A stretch of 55,034 nt of DNA, from NCBI GenBank assembly GCA_029261455.1, contig JAJDBH010000124.1:1-55034 (forward strand). The letters run 5' to 3'. The notes beneath the pieces were generated by a model that was not told the DNA's origin, did not search any database, and worked only from the letters and a program-made list of their open reading frames with translations. Positions 7,601 to 16,339 of the stretch are shown one piece after another. Made by a program: the position numbers and the translations under genes. This DNA is from Nitrospinaceae bacterium. Its GTDB lineage: Bacteria > Nitrospinota > Nitrospinia > Nitrospinales > VA-1. Position 1 is the stretch's first letter, and each line of letters begins with the position of its first letter.

Positions 7601-8859
7601 ACTCATTTGATGTCATTGTCATTGGTGGCGGGCCAGCAGGATGCGCCATGGCAATGGATCTCAATAGCCGTGGTTATGATGTTGCTCTTTGTGATCAGGC
7701 CAGGTTTCCTCGTGACAAAGTGTGTGGAGAGTTTATCAGTCCGGGTGCCGACCCGATTCTTGAAAAACTGGGAGTGCTCGATTCTATTGAAGCGTTATCT
7801 CCCAAGCGGTTAAAGGGAGTGGCGATCTCTTCTTATGAAAGCGCGGAGTTGGGGATTGATTATCCTGTTACGGCAGGAAGCGGATTGCGTCCGACCAGTT
7901 TGTCGGTGCCGCGTTATCAACTGGACGCGCTATTTTTAAAACGAGTTCAGAGTGCCGGAGTGAAAGTTTTTGAGCAACATAAGGTGATAGATTTTATTTT
8001 CAATGAGGGTTGTGTTGTCGGGGTTCAAGGTTGGGATGAAACAAAAACTTCTTTTTCTATGAATTGTAAACTGGTTGTGGATGCTGGGGGACGCAACTCG
8101 ACTTCGCTTAGGAAATTTGATTTGAAGAGGGAACCCAAGGGCAGTTCAAAAATTGCTTTTTCTGCTCATTGGCAGGGTGTGCGTTTGCCGGAAGACTATT
8201 GCTATATGCATGTCAGCCGACCGGGGTATACAGGTATCTCTTCTGTGGGAAACGGACGGGCCAATGTGGTGCTGGTAGTGGAGGGTTCTGCTTTTTCTGA
8301 TGGGAAAACAGAAAAACCGGAAACATTTTATCATCGCGTACTGATGCAAAACCGCCGCCGTAGTAAAATGTTGGAGAGTGGAGAGAGGGTGGAACCTGTG
8401 CGTTCTGTCGAGTCTTTAGCTTTCGCGGTCAAACCTGTGCCCTGCGGCGGACTTCTTCTCGTTGGAGATGCGACGGGTTTTATTGACCCGTTTACAGGTG
8501 AAGGTATTTATCTGTCATTAAGAAGCTCTCAATTGGCGGGAGAAGTGATTCATGCCGGGTTTAAAAGCTTAAATTTTTCTAGAAATTTTCTCTCGGATTA
8601 TGATCAGCGGCGACAGCAAGAGTTTGGCGGCAAGTTTTTATTGAGCAGGGTTCTGCAATGGTTGATTTATAACCGGCCTTTTTGCAACCGTGTGATGAAA
8701 AGCCTTTCTACCAATCGAATTCTCGCGGAAACTTTGGTTGGTGTGATTGGAGATATTTTACCTGCTGACAAAGTAGTCTCCATGAGGTTTTTATCCAAGC
8801 TTCTGGTTGGAGTTTTAACGGGGAATGCTGAGTTGGACTTGCCGAAGGTGCTGAAGTGA
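7597..8859 (+). CDS. FAD-dependent oxidoreductase, geranylgeranyl reductase family
   Basis: The 420-residue protein begins with the FAD-binding motif VIGGGPAGCAMA and continues with FPRDKVCGEFISPGA, the signature of the geranylgeranyl reductase/FixC-type flavoproteins. The second FAD-contact motif LLVGDATGFIDPFTGEGIY lies near residue 285. Enzymes of this family reduce or hydroxylate isoprenoid or aromatic ring substrates. It is translationally coupled to the methyltransferase before it, which suggests successive tailoring steps on one molecule. No polyketide synthase is present in the window, so the substrate remains unknown. It ends one base before the stop of the convergent HDOD gene. Confidence 0.85.
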   Translation: MNSFDVIVIGGGPAGCAMAMDLNSRGYDVALCDQARFPRDKVCGEFISPGADPILEKLGVLDSIEALSPKRLKGVAISSYESAELGIDYPVTAGSGLRPTSLSVPRYQLDALFLKRVQSAGVKVFEQHKVIDFIFNEGCVVGVQGWDETKTSFSMNCKLVVDAGGRNSTSLRKFDLKREPKGSSKIAFSAHWQGVRLPEDYCYMHVSRPGYTGISSVGNGRANVVLVVEGSAFSDGKTEKPETFYHRVLMQNRRRSKMLESGERVEPVRSVESLAFAVKPVPCGGLLLVGDATGFIDPFTGEGIYLSLRSSQLAGEVIHAGFKSLNFSRNFLSDYDQRRQQEFGGKFLLSRVLQWLIYNRPFCNRVMKSLSTNRILAETLVGVIGDILPADKVVSMRFLSKLLVGVLTGNAELDLPKVLK

Positions 8860-9720
8860 TCAGTTACTTTGGAGAATAGCTTGGGCGGCTTCCAGACCTT
8901 CTTTGGTGTTCTCAATGAGGATCTCTAATTCTTCGGAATCCAAATTCAGTTTGTCGAGAACACCGTATTCGAGGGGTGCGGTGTCTTCTGGGACAATGCC
9001 ATTGGCGAATCCGTTCTGGTTTGCGAGCAGGTTGGCGGTAGCGAGCAGGTGTGCAATATGTTTCACGTCGCCTTCTTCCCCTGGTGCGTCATGGTGGACT
9101 CGAACAGCTTCCATCAAACCTGGTGCAACCGGCCACCATCTTTCTATAAACCTTGCTCCCAACTCGGCATGAGTTATGCCGAAAGTGCCCTCTTCATTTT
9201 CAAAAAGGGTGAGATCGGATGATTTTATTTGTTTGAGAAACTCGTTATATTTTTCGGGTATAAGGTGGTCAAAAACGAGAATTCCAACATCGTGCATCAA
9301 ACCGCAAAGGTAAGAGAACTCGATTTCTTCTTCAGGTATTTTGACCATGTGCCCCAGCGAGCGTGTGAGATAGGCGACGCCCAGTGAATGGGTCCAGAAG
9401 TTGAGTTGGTTGAAGCTTTTTGTTTTGCTGAAAAGAGCGGGGAGTTGCACAGTATAGGCCAGATCCAGCACCATCTTCACACCCAGTCTCATTACAGCAT
9501 CATTCGTATCTTCAACATTTTCTCGCCCCCCACCAAACAGGACACTGTTTGCAAGCTTGAGCAGCCGACCTGATAAGACGGGTTCTGATTCAATGATGCC
9601 GGAAACTTCCATGATATCGCATTCTGGATCATTGATTTTTTTTTCCAGATTCATCAAGATCTCGGGAAGTGGCGGAAGATCGCCTTTCTCCTCAATCAAA
9701 GCGATCAGTTTTTCTCTCAT
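8860..9720 (-). CDS. HDOD domain signalling protein
   Basis: Residues 12-210 form an HDOD domain: LPPLPEILMNLEKKINDPE at the start, a middle with LKLANSVLFGG, and LCGLMHDVGILVF, where HD-type histidine and aspartate remain. This is followed by ITHAELGARFIERWW and VRVHHDAPG. HDOD proteins are non-hydrolytic relatives of HD phosphodiesterases that act as scaffolds in two-component and cyclic-di-GMP pathways. There is no attached receiver or GGDEF domain. It is the last gene of the tsaB / YdcH-like operon, 33 bp downstream, although a functional link is not obvious. Confidence 0.88.
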   Translation of the reverse strand: MREKLIALIEEKGDLPPLPEILMNLEKKINDPECDIMEVSGIIESEPVLSGRLLKLANSVLFGGGRENVEDTNDAVMRLGVKMVLDLAYTVQLPALFSKTKSFNQLNFWTHSLGVAYLTRSLGHMVKIPEEEIEFSYLCGLMHDVGILVFDHLIPEKYNEFLKQIKSSDLTLFENEEGTFGITHAELGARFIERWWPVAPGLMEAVRVHHDAPGEEGDVKHIAHLLATANLLANQNGFANGIVPEDTAPLEYGVLDKLNLDSEELEILIENTKEGLEAAQAILQSN

Positions 9721-9753
9721 AAATTTATCGCGTTTTGGCCGGCTGATGATTTA

Positions 9754-9981
9754 TTAGTTAGTTGTTTCTTCATAGAGACTTAAGATTTTCTCCATGCGAT
9801 CTTTGAGACTCAGTTTTTGTTTTTGATGTTTTTTCTTTTCGAGCTCCTGTTCAGGAGTGATGAGCTTCGTTTTATTAAGAGCCTCAACTTTGTGTTTAAG
9901 GGTGGTGTGCTCTGCATAAAGCTCACGAAATTCTGTGTTTTCCTTGCTGACTTTTTCAAGCAAAGCGGGATTAATGTCCAT
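9754..9981 (-). CDS. YdcH/DUF465 family small coiled-coil protein
   Basis: The 75-residue all-helical protein shows the DUF465 (YdcH) pattern: FRELYAEHTTLKHKVEALN, then a linker with TPEQELEKKKHQKQKLSLKDRMEKIL. The KK-x-KQKLxLKD block is the conserved part. The family's function is unknown. Its start lies inside the end of tsaB (11-bp overlap), so the two are co-translated. Confidence 0.85.
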   Translation of the reverse strand: MDINPALLEKVSKENTEFRELYAEHTTLKHKVEALNKTKLITPEQELEKKKHQKQKLSLKDRMEKILSLYEETTN

Positions 9982-10678
9982 GCTTTACAACCTCCTGATT
10001 AGATATGTTACGGTTTAATTCTGCTTCTGATTTTCTGACATAATGTATTGCCAAGTCGTCAAGATTAAATGAAGGACTGGCCTTGAATTTAGTGAAGGCA
10101 ATTTGAGCCGCGCTGGCGGCAACAGTCTGGTTTTTTAATTGAGCCTGATGGATAAATCTGTCTCCCATTTGTGAGGAGAGGGTTTCACCATAGGGCTCTA
10201 ATCCACCGCCTAAAAATATAGTGGGCTCCTGAGTCTGGTCACATAGCTCCTGGGGAGAAACTGCCTGATCCGGGGTCTCCCTGGATAAAGTTTCACCTGT
10301 ATATTTAAACCTTGCTGTATAGACCTCTTTTTTCCTGGCATCCAGAACCGGGCAAATTGGTTGAGATGCCGGTTTGACTAAATTTGCATACGCTTCCAGT
10401 GTGTTGATCCCCCAAAAAGGCTTCTCTGTGGCCAGCACCAAACCCTTGATCAGGCTGACACCAACCCTTAGCCCAGTAAAAGAACCGGGGCCAGTTGTGA
10501 CGCAGAACCCATCTACTCTCTCCAGCCCACCTTCTATTTCTGCTAAGACTTCATCCACCATCACCAGAAACTGGTCCGCAAACGTCGAAGAGCTAATAGA
10601 TTCGGCAATTATGCTTCCACCATTAAGAAGAGCAACACTTCCTTTAGGTGTGGAGGCATCAAGACCCAATATAATCAT
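9971..10678 (-). CDS. tsaB: tRNA threonylcarbamoyladenosine biosynthesis protein TsaB
   Basis: TsaB pairs with TsaD and TsaE to place the t6A modification at position 37 of tRNAs reading ANN codons. The protein starts MIILGLDASTPKGSVAL, the ASKHA-fold phosphate-1 motif of TsaB, and carries VTTGPGSFTGLRVGVS, its best-known signature, at about residue 60. The length (235 residues) is normal. It has lost the metal-binding histidines that mark TsaD, as expected. It heads the minus-strand operon with the YdcH-like and HDOD genes. Confidence 0.93.
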   Translation of the reverse strand: MIILGLDASTPKGSVALLNGGSIIAESISSSTFADQFLVMVDEVLAEIEGGLERVDGFCVTTGPGSFTGLRVGVSLIKGLVLATEKPFWGINTLEAYANLVKPASQPICPVLDARKKEVYTARFKYTGETLSRETPDQAVSPQELCDQTQEPTIFLGGGLEPYGETLSSQMGDRFIHQAQLKNQTVAASAAQIAFTKFKASPSFNLDDLAIHYVRKSEAELNRNISNQEVVKHGH

Positions 10679-11079
10679 TGTTTCAAGTTCAGGGAAGGAA
10701 GATGGAATTGTAAGGAGAGGAGCATTGAATTACTCCTGAAAGTTTAATTTAAAGATAGGGGATAGGGTAGGGAAAGTCAATGGAAAATCGGCTTTTTAAG
10801 GCCTCATTACAGTGTTGGGCAAGGCAGGATTTCTCTCTAAGATTCAAAAGTTTACGGAAATAAGATAATTAAGGTCAAAGTGTTCAGTCTCTTCAAGTTC
10901 TTGAAATAAAATGCCTTACCAATATTTTCCTGCAGGAGAAGAAAAATATTGGAATATGAGCGGTCGGTGATGATTTCATGCGCAGAATATCACTTGAGAT
11001 AAGCAATGGCAGGAGTTTTTCATTGCAAAAAGAAGGTCTTGAAAGTAAGGTTTGACCGAGCTGTAAAATTTTAAATTTA
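10679..11079. other. Intergenic region with a 10-bp perfect hairpin
   Basis: No gene is convincing in these 400 bases. CCAATATTTT (10919-10928) and AAAATATTGG (10943-10952) form a perfect ten-pair stem around a loop that itself contains the palindrome CCTGCAGG. A smaller palindrome, TTCAAG-tt-CTTGAA, lies at about 10892-10906. These could be regulatory sites or part of a leader for the CDP-alcohol phosphotransferase gene downstream; there is no T run that would make a standard terminator on the plus strand. Confidence 0.45.
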
Positions 11080-11844
11080 ATGGTGTTTGCCGGTGGATGC
11101 TTTTCCATTGACCATTTAAATATCAAACAATTTCAACAGGATAGCAATATCACTTCTGAATCCTTTAAGAGCCCACCTGAGCAACGCCTGGAGGCACCTA
11201 AGACATGGCAGCCTTTGGTCCGACATTTTTCTTATCGGGTTACCCCGCTATTGATGCGTACACCGATCACGCCTAATCAGATTACAGCGTTGTCTCTACT
11301 ATTTGGTGTGGCCTCTGGAGTGGCCTGCCTGTTTGGCAGCTACACATCATTGCTCATTGGAGCCTTTTTGCTATTAGGTTGCTATGTGCTTGATAATTGT
11401 GACGGTGAGGTGGCCCGGCTCAAGAACATGTCTAGCCATTTTGGGATGAGATTCGACACCTTCGTCGATTGGGCTGTCCACGCTGTTTTCTTTGTTTGCC
11501 TGGGGTGGGGCGCAACCCTGGCAACGGGACAGAACTGGTGGTTGTGGACCGGAATTGCAGCAGGAGTAGGTGGCTCTATCAATTATGGCTTGGAGCTCTA
11601 TCAGAATCGGACCAAGCTTCACTCCTCCGAGTTGCCGGAGGAAGAAGCAATGAAGAAAGATGACGATTCTGATATGGATCGGTTTGTGTTTAACGCGCGT
11701 GCTGTCCGCAGTGATTTTTGCTTTATCGTATTATTTTTGAGCATGGGAGGTGTGCTTTGGTATCTTCTTCCTCCTGCCGCGCTAGGTGCCCAGGCCTATT
11801 GGTGCCTGCAGTTCACCCGCAGTGCGCGACGCTGGCACGTATAA
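11080..11844 (+). CDS. CDP-alcohol phosphatidyltransferase family membrane protein (1)
   Basis: This enzyme class joins a CDP-activated alcohol to a second alcohol inside the membrane. The catalytic signature D-x2-DG-x2-AR-x8-G-x3-D-x3-D is complete: LDNCDGEVARL then FGMRFDTFVD, at about residues 105-128. TPITPNQITALSLLFGV just before it is the usual first membrane helix. About six membrane helices are expected, with a soluble acidic loop (SELPEEEAMKKDDD). The N-terminal 40 residues are extra. Together with the neighbouring nucleotidyltransferase, the second CDP-alcohol enzyme and inositol-phosphate synthase, it likely makes an inositol-containing phosphodiester; the acceptor is not known. 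Confidence 0.85.
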   Translation: MVFAGGCFSIDHLNIKQFQQDSNITSESFKSPPEQRLEAPKTWQPLVRHFSYRVTPLLMRTPITPNQITALSLLFGVASGVACLFGSYTSLLIGAFLLLGCYVLDNCDGEVARLKNMSSHFGMRFDTFVDWAVHAVFFVCLGWGATLATGQNWWLWTGIAAGVGGSINYGLELYQNRTKLHSSELPEEEAMKKDDDSDMDRFVFNARAVRSDFCFIVLFLSMGGVLWYLLPPAALGAQAYWCLQFTRSARRWHV

Positions 11845-11849
11845 CAGCT

Positions 11850-12857
11850 ATGAAACCCCTGAAAATTTTGTATTTGTTAATAGGCATTGGCCTGCTTGCT
11901 TTTGTGTTGAGTCATACAGATATTCCTTCTGTATGGTCTCAATTAGAAAAAGTGGGTTGGGGGATTCTGGTTGTGTTGGCCGTATATAAAATAGTTTTCA
12001 TTTTGGATACATTTGCATGGCAGTTGACTTTACCCAGTACACAACCCACCAGGCGTTGGATGTATGTGCTTTGGAAGGTTCGTATGGTGGGTGCAGCGTT
12101 TGCCAAAGTGATGCCTTTCAGTTCCTTTGGAGGAGCTCCTATTAAAGGTTTTGTTCTCAAACATCATTATGGGATTAACTACCGGGAGGGTGCAGCATCG
12201 CTGATTCTTGCCGAATCCACTCATATGATTTCCCTGGTTTTTTTTATGACCACGGGTGTCCTTCTTATACTCTTTGCCTCTAACCTGCCAGAAAGCTACC
12301 ATCTTTTCGCTATCATTAGTCTGGGAGTAATCACTTTTGGAATAATGTTGTTCATTATTGTTCAGCGTTACAAGATCACTTCATTGACGGGTAGTTGGTT
12401 GAGTAAGCGAAAGATCGGGAAGCGATTAGAAAAAGTCATCCATCAAATCCATGATATGGATGAACGGTTAGTGCAATTTTATACCCGTGATAAAAGACAC
12501 TTCATCTCGGCATCATTTTTAAACCTTGTTGGCTGGTATCTGGATGCTCTGGAGATTTATGTCATTTTTTATTTTTTAGGACACCCCATAACATTTGTTG
12601 AGGCCGTGATTCTGCAAACATTCGTTGAACTGGTTCGGGCAGGGACATTCTTTATCCCAGCAGGATTGGGCAGTCAGGAAGCTGTTTTTATGATCGCGAC
12701 GGAAGCAATAACAGGGCAACCAGTTCTTGGCATTGCTGCTGCTCTCATTAGAAGGGTTCGGGAAATTGTCTGGATGATTTGGGGATTTTCCATAGGTCTG
12801 GAATATTCACAAAAACCTTTTGATCTGGCTAAAGTTGCACAGAAAGATTTGAATTAA
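11850..12857 (+). CDS. Lysylphosphatidylglycerol synthase TM-region / flippase-like (UPF0104) membrane protein
   Basis: The start at 11850 (MKPLKILYLL) is chosen because the longer frame would overlap the previous gene by over 120 bases with no membrane character. The protein has about eight hydrophobic helices and family-typical spots: a first helix ending HTDIPSV, the MPFSSFGGAPIKGFVL region (matching the G-G-x-P-x-K/R motif), and RAGTFFIPAGLGSQEA near residue 265, the E-x-x-P-G-x-x-G-x-x-E signature. Members move or build lipids and glycolipids across the membrane. Only six bases separate it from the CDP-alcohol phosphotransferase, so it probably handles that enzyme's lipid product. Confidence 0.83.
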   Translation: MKPLKILYLLIGIGLLAFVLSHTDIPSVWSQLEKVGWGILVVLAVYKIVFILDTFAWQLTLPSTQPTRRWMYVLWKVRMVGAAFAKVMPFSSFGGAPIKGFVLKHHYGINYREGAASLILAESTHMISLVFFMTTGVLLILFASNLPESYHLFAIISLGVITFGIMLFIIVQRYKITSLTGSWLSKRKIGKRLEKVIHQIHDMDERLVQFYTRDKRHFISASFLNLVGWYLDALEIYVIFYFLGHPITFVEAVILQTFVELVRAGTFFIPAGLGSQEAVFMIATEAITGQPVLGIAAALIRRVREIVWMIWGFSIGLEYSQKPFDLAKVAQKDLN

Positions 12858-12911
12858 AATACTGTTAGTTTTGACAGAGAATATTTTTTGCTGAAATGGG
12901 TTATTAATATT

Positions 12912-13622
12912 ATGAAATGTTTGATCATTATTGCTGGAAAAGGAAGCCGCTTAAAATCTTTATCCGAGAGTAAGCCGCTGGCTTCTCTTTTAGATGTTCC
13001 TCTTGTTGAACGGGTCATTCGCTCTGCAATCGAGGCGGGGGTAGATGGGTTTTATACGGTGGTGGGGTATCGAGGCGATCAGGTCCGCGAATTCCTTGAA
13101 GACCTGGGTGCTAAGATCGACGCTCCCATCACAGTTATAGAAAATGACGATTGGGAAAAGGCCAACGGTTTGTCGGTGCTTAAAGCTAAGGAATTTTTAG
13201 CGGAACCTTTTTTCCTGATGATGGGCGACCATCTTTTTGATCCTGATATTGCCCGAAAAATGATCGACTTCCCCTTGGCGGAGAATGAAATTGCTTTGGC
13301 AGTGGATGAAGATCTGAAAAACCCCATGGTCGATATGGATGATGTGACCCGGGTGATGGCGCAGGACGGTTTGATTCAAAATATTGGTAAGGGAATTGAG
13401 CAGTACAACTGTTTTGATACGGGAATCTTTCTTTGTAACCCGGTTTTGTTTTCTGCCATTGAACAATCTGTGCGAGAGACTGGGGACGACTCGCTTTCAG
13501 GAGGGGTCCGCATATTGGCAGGAAAAGGCCGAGTGCGTGCCATGCCGATTGATGGCAGGTTTTGGATTGATATTGACGATCCCGAAAGATACAAACAGGC
13601 CGAGCGCTATTTGCTTCCCTGA
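12912..13622 (+). CDS. NTP transferase, probable inositol-1-phosphate/sugar-phosphate cytidylyltransferase
   Basis: The start at 12912 (MKCLIIIAGKGSRLK) places the nucleotide-binding loop G-x-G-x-R at the N-terminus; an upstream TTG at 12888 is less likely. Conserved parts follow: KPLASLLDVPLVERVI, ENDDWEKANGLSVL, and FFLMMGDHLFDPDI with the metal-binding aspartate. FWIDIDDPERYKQAERYL closes the protein. This is the fold of sugar nucleotidyltransferases and of CTP:inositol-1-phosphate cytidylyltransferase from di-myo-inositol-phosphate pathways. The inositol-phosphate synthase and two CDP-alcohol enzymes next door favour inositol as substrate, but a sugar or phosphocholine cannot be excluded. 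Its end overlaps the end of the convergent gene by 16 bases. Confidence 0.78.
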   Translation: MKCLIIIAGKGSRLKSLSESKPLASLLDVPLVERVIRSAIEAGVDGFYTVVGYRGDQVREFLEDLGAKIDAPITVIENDDWEKANGLSVLKAKEFLAEPFFLMMGDHLFDPDIARKMIDFPLAENEIALAVDEDLKNPMVDMDDVTRVMAQDGLIQNIGKGIEQYNCFDTGIFLCNPVLFSAIEQSVRETGDDSLSGGVRILAGKGRVRAMPIDGRFWIDIDDPERYKQAERYLLP

Positions 13623-14809
13623 GTGAGGCGCAGGTAAACCATATAAATACTGAAGACAGTAGCACCGATAGCCGCGATAAGAATGAATATCTGCACTTGG
13701 TCGATCAAAGTCATCACCATGAGAAAATGAATGAAGTCCCGATTGGCGAGTTTCTCAGCCATAGAGGGTTCTGAATCCGCTGCCGGGGTGGTGGCACCGG
13801 TATTTTTTTTGAGAATGATCGCTCCCAATAGAATAAAAGAAGCCAAACTTGCGAATGCGGCCAGTGCTCCCAGGTATAGATAGGTTTCATCGCCCGTTGC
13901 TTTGCTCACTCCCCAGCCAATTGCTCCGAACACAAAGAAGTGGACGATATTGTCACAGATAATATCAAGCTTGCCGCCTAACTCAGATTCCATGAATTTC
14001 AATCGGGCGATTTCTCCATCTGCTCCATCCACCCAGGTTGAAAATAATAATAAGAGACCAGCCAACACGTTCATCGCATAAGTTCCGCCGGCAAAGCAAA
14101 AAGCCGACCCCAACCCCATGGCAAAACTGAAAAACGTGATTTGGTTGGGAGTGATTGGTGTATTCAAAAACACGCGGGTCATTTTTTTCGAAAACGGACG
14201 CGACAAGAGCCGGGTTATCGGGCTGTCGTGGTTTTGGCCGGAACCTGCAAGCAATCGTTCATGCTGGATGCTGAAATCTTTTTGTTCCTGTATTCGGGCT
14301 GTTGCTGATCCGGGTATAAATTTAAAGGAGGGTGTGTGCTCCTGAAATTCGATCAGTTCTTTTTCGTCGTTTCGTTGAACTTTTTCGATCAGGGTTTCCA
14401 GTTGTCCCTTGCTGAGGGGTAAAGCTGTTTCTTGCTGAGTGAAAGTTTGCAAAAGGGAACGGGTCTCTTTTTTGTCATGCAGAGCCGATCCGTTGAAAAG
14501 CAGAACCTGGCTTTCCCGGTTTTGCAGGGTTCCATTTAATTGCCCGGAACTTGCAACCCAATTGATTCTTGCGGTGACGCGAGAGTCTTCTTTGATAGCG
14601 GAGGCTAATTTTTCTGTTTCTTCATGTGAAGAATCTATATATACAATCAGGTCATTGATTCCTGCCCGCTGAAGGCTCAGAATATTTCTTAGCAGAAAGG
14701 GCACCCCAGCAATGGGGGATGTGTACCAATCACTAGCTTTTTCAGGTTCAGGGGGCGGCGATAAATGCAGTACTGAGATATTGGGTAAAGTATTGGTGCT
14801 TTGATTCAT
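13607..14809 (-). CDS. Degenerate nucleotidyltransferase fused to CDP-alcohol phosphatidyltransferase (2)
   Basis: The C-terminal half (from about residue 195) is a full CDP-alcohol phosphotransferase: TPITPNQITFFSFAMG, then VDGADGEIARL and LGGKLDIICD with all catalytic aspartates. The N-terminal half follows the outline of a nucleotidyltransferase (SPIAGVPFLLRNILSLQRAGI, then LIVYIDSS) but has no G-x-G-x-R loop, so it is probably inactive. The layout mirrors bifunctional inositol-phosphate cytidylyltransferase/di-myo-inositol-phosphate-phosphate synthases, with the intact cytidylyltransferase now supplied by the separate gene beside it. It is divergent from the inositol-phosphate synthase gene across 183 bp. 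Confidence 0.8.
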   Translation of the reverse strand: MNQSTNTLPNISVLHLSPPPEPEKASDWYTSPIAGVPFLLRNILSLQRAGINDLIVYIDSSHEETEKLASAIKEDSRVTARINWVASSGQLNGTLQNRESQVLLFNGSALHDKKETRSLLQTFTQQETALPLSKGQLETLIEKVQRNDEKELIEFQEHTPSFKFIPGSATARIQEQKDFSIQHERLLAGSGQNHDSPITRLLSRPFSKKMTRVFLNTPITPNQITFFSFAMGLGSAFCFAGGTYAMNVLAGLLLLFSTWVDGADGEIARLKFMESELGGKLDIICDNIVHFFVFGAIGWGVSKATGDETYLYLGALAAFASLASFILLGAIILKKNTGATTPAADSEPSMAEKLANRDFIHFLMVMTLIDQVQIFILIAAIGATVFSIYMVYLRLTQGSK

Positions 14810-14992
14810 ACGATTGCTGGCAGGTGAGGATTATTGTAATATTTTTAGAGAAATCTCGACTAACCGGTTGCAGAATGTTATTCTCGCACAGAATTATTGA
14901 ATTTACTACGGTTGTACTTTCTTCTTGTGCTACCACCCAGCTTATCCTGTTTAAAACTGAAATATCATCCAATTTGAGGGAGATAGGGTTTA

Positions 14993-16339
14993 ATGAGCGA
15001 CACGAAATATAGCGGCATGGCAAAAAAAATTGCCGCGTCAAAAGGGAAACTAGGGGTTTTATTACCAGGAATGGGAGCGGTGAGTTCAACACTTATCGCT
15101 GGAGTCTTTCTGGTGAATTCGGGTCATTCCAAGCCTATCGGGTCGGTGACGCAAATGTCACGAATCCGTCTGGGTAAAAGAGATAACCCACAATACCCCT
15201 TCATTAAAGATTTCGTTCCTCTTGCTGGTTTAACCGATATCGAATTTGGTGGCTGGGATATTTATGAAGAGAATTGCTATGAGGCCGCTCTGACATGTGG
15301 CGTTATCGATAAGCAGGAGCTTGACCTAGTGAAAGACCAGCTTGAAAAGATAAAGCCCTGGTCTGCTGTGTTCGATCCTTCTTTTGTGAAAAACCTGACC
15401 GGAACCAATATAAAAAAAGCTCCCAATAAAATGGAGCTGGCTAAACTTTTGATGAAAGATATTGAAAACTTCAAAAAAGAAAAAGGTTTGGAACGCGTGG
15501 TGATGTGTTGGTGTGGGTCGACGGAAGCTTATCAGGACGGTATGGATGATGAAGCCTACCAATCTTTGGATGCGTTTGAAGCGGCACTGGAAAACAATCT
15601 TGCCAGCATTCCCCCTTCAATGATCTACGCTTATGCGGCACTGAAAATGAACGTTCCCTTTGCCAACGGTTCTCCCAACCAGACGGTGGATTTCCCGGCT
15701 CTGGTCGAACTATCTATAAAAAACAACACCCCTATCGGCGGCAAAGATTTCAAAACAGGGCAAACCCTGATGAAAACCATCGTAGCTCCAGGGCTTAAAT
15801 CCAGAATGCTGGGGCTCGATGGCTGGTTCTCCAGCAATATACTGGGCAACCGGGATGGGGAAGTGCTGGATGATCCAGACTCCTTTCGATCCAAAGAGGT
15901 CAGCAAAGGCTCGGTTTTAGAAAGCATCCTGCAAGACGATCTTTATCCAGACCTCTATGGCGATTACTACCATAAAATCCGCATCGAATATTATCCGCCA
16001 AGAGGAGATGCAAAAGAAGGCTGGGACAATATCGATATCAAGGGTTGGTTGGGTCAAAAAATGCAACTGAAAATCAATTTCCTGTGCCGCGATTCTATTC
16101 TAGCGGCACCTGTAGTTCTAGACCTGGTCTTGTTTCTAGACCTGGCGCAACGAGCGGGAATGAGAGGGGTGCAAGAATGGCTTTCGTTTTACTTCAAGTC
16201 CCCCCAATGCCGACCAGATCTTCAGCCGGTGAACTCACTCTTCGATCAAGACGAGAAACTAAGAAATACCCTGAGAATCATTATGGGTGAAGAAGTCATT
16301 GACCACTCCGGTCTGGACTACTACGAGAATAAAGGCTAA
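14993..16339 (+). CDS. Inositol-phosphate synthase (INO1 family)
   Basis: This NAD-dependent isomerase turns glucose 6-phosphate into inositol phosphate. The 448 residues include the nucleotide-binding start KLGVLLPGMGAVSSTLIAG, the middle VPFANGSPNQTVDFPAL, the catalytic-region segment GKDFKTGQTLMKT and the later lysine-bearing SHYHK-like segment DYYHKIRIEYYPPRGD. Domain order and length fit the family; it is nearer the longer bacterial type than the short actinobacterial one. It supplies the inositol unit for the neighbouring cytidylyltransferase and CDP-alcohol enzymes. An in-frame ATG with GAGGGAGA ten bases upstream supports the start. Confidence 0.92.
   Translation: MSDTKYSGMAKKIAASKGKLGVLLPGMGAVSSTLIAGVFLVNSGHSKPIGSVTQMSRIRLGKRDNPQYPFIKDFVPLAGLTDIEFGGWDIYEENCYEAALTCGVIDKQELDLVKDQLEKIKPWSAVFDPSFVKNLTGTNIKKAPNKMELAKLLMKDIENFKKEKGLERVVMCWCGSTEAYQDGMDDEAYQSLDAFEAALENNLASIPPSMIYAYAALKMNVPFANGSPNQTVDFPALVELSIKNNTPIGGKDFKTGQTLMKTIVAPGLKSRMLGLDGWFSSNILGNRDGEVLDDPDSFRSKEVSKGSVLESILQDDLYPDLYGDYYHKIRIEYYPPRGDAKEGWDNIDIKGWLGQKMQLKINFLCRDSILAAPVVLDLVLFLDLAQRAGMRGVQEWLSFYFKSPQCRPDLQPVNSLFDQDEKLRNTLRIIMGEEVIDHSGLDYYENKG

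Noticed and set aside
10893-11126. 77-codon minus-strand frame upstream of the CDP-alcohol phosphotransferase
   Set aside because: It crosses the strong hairpin, overlaps the start of the next gene and has no ribosome site or family features.
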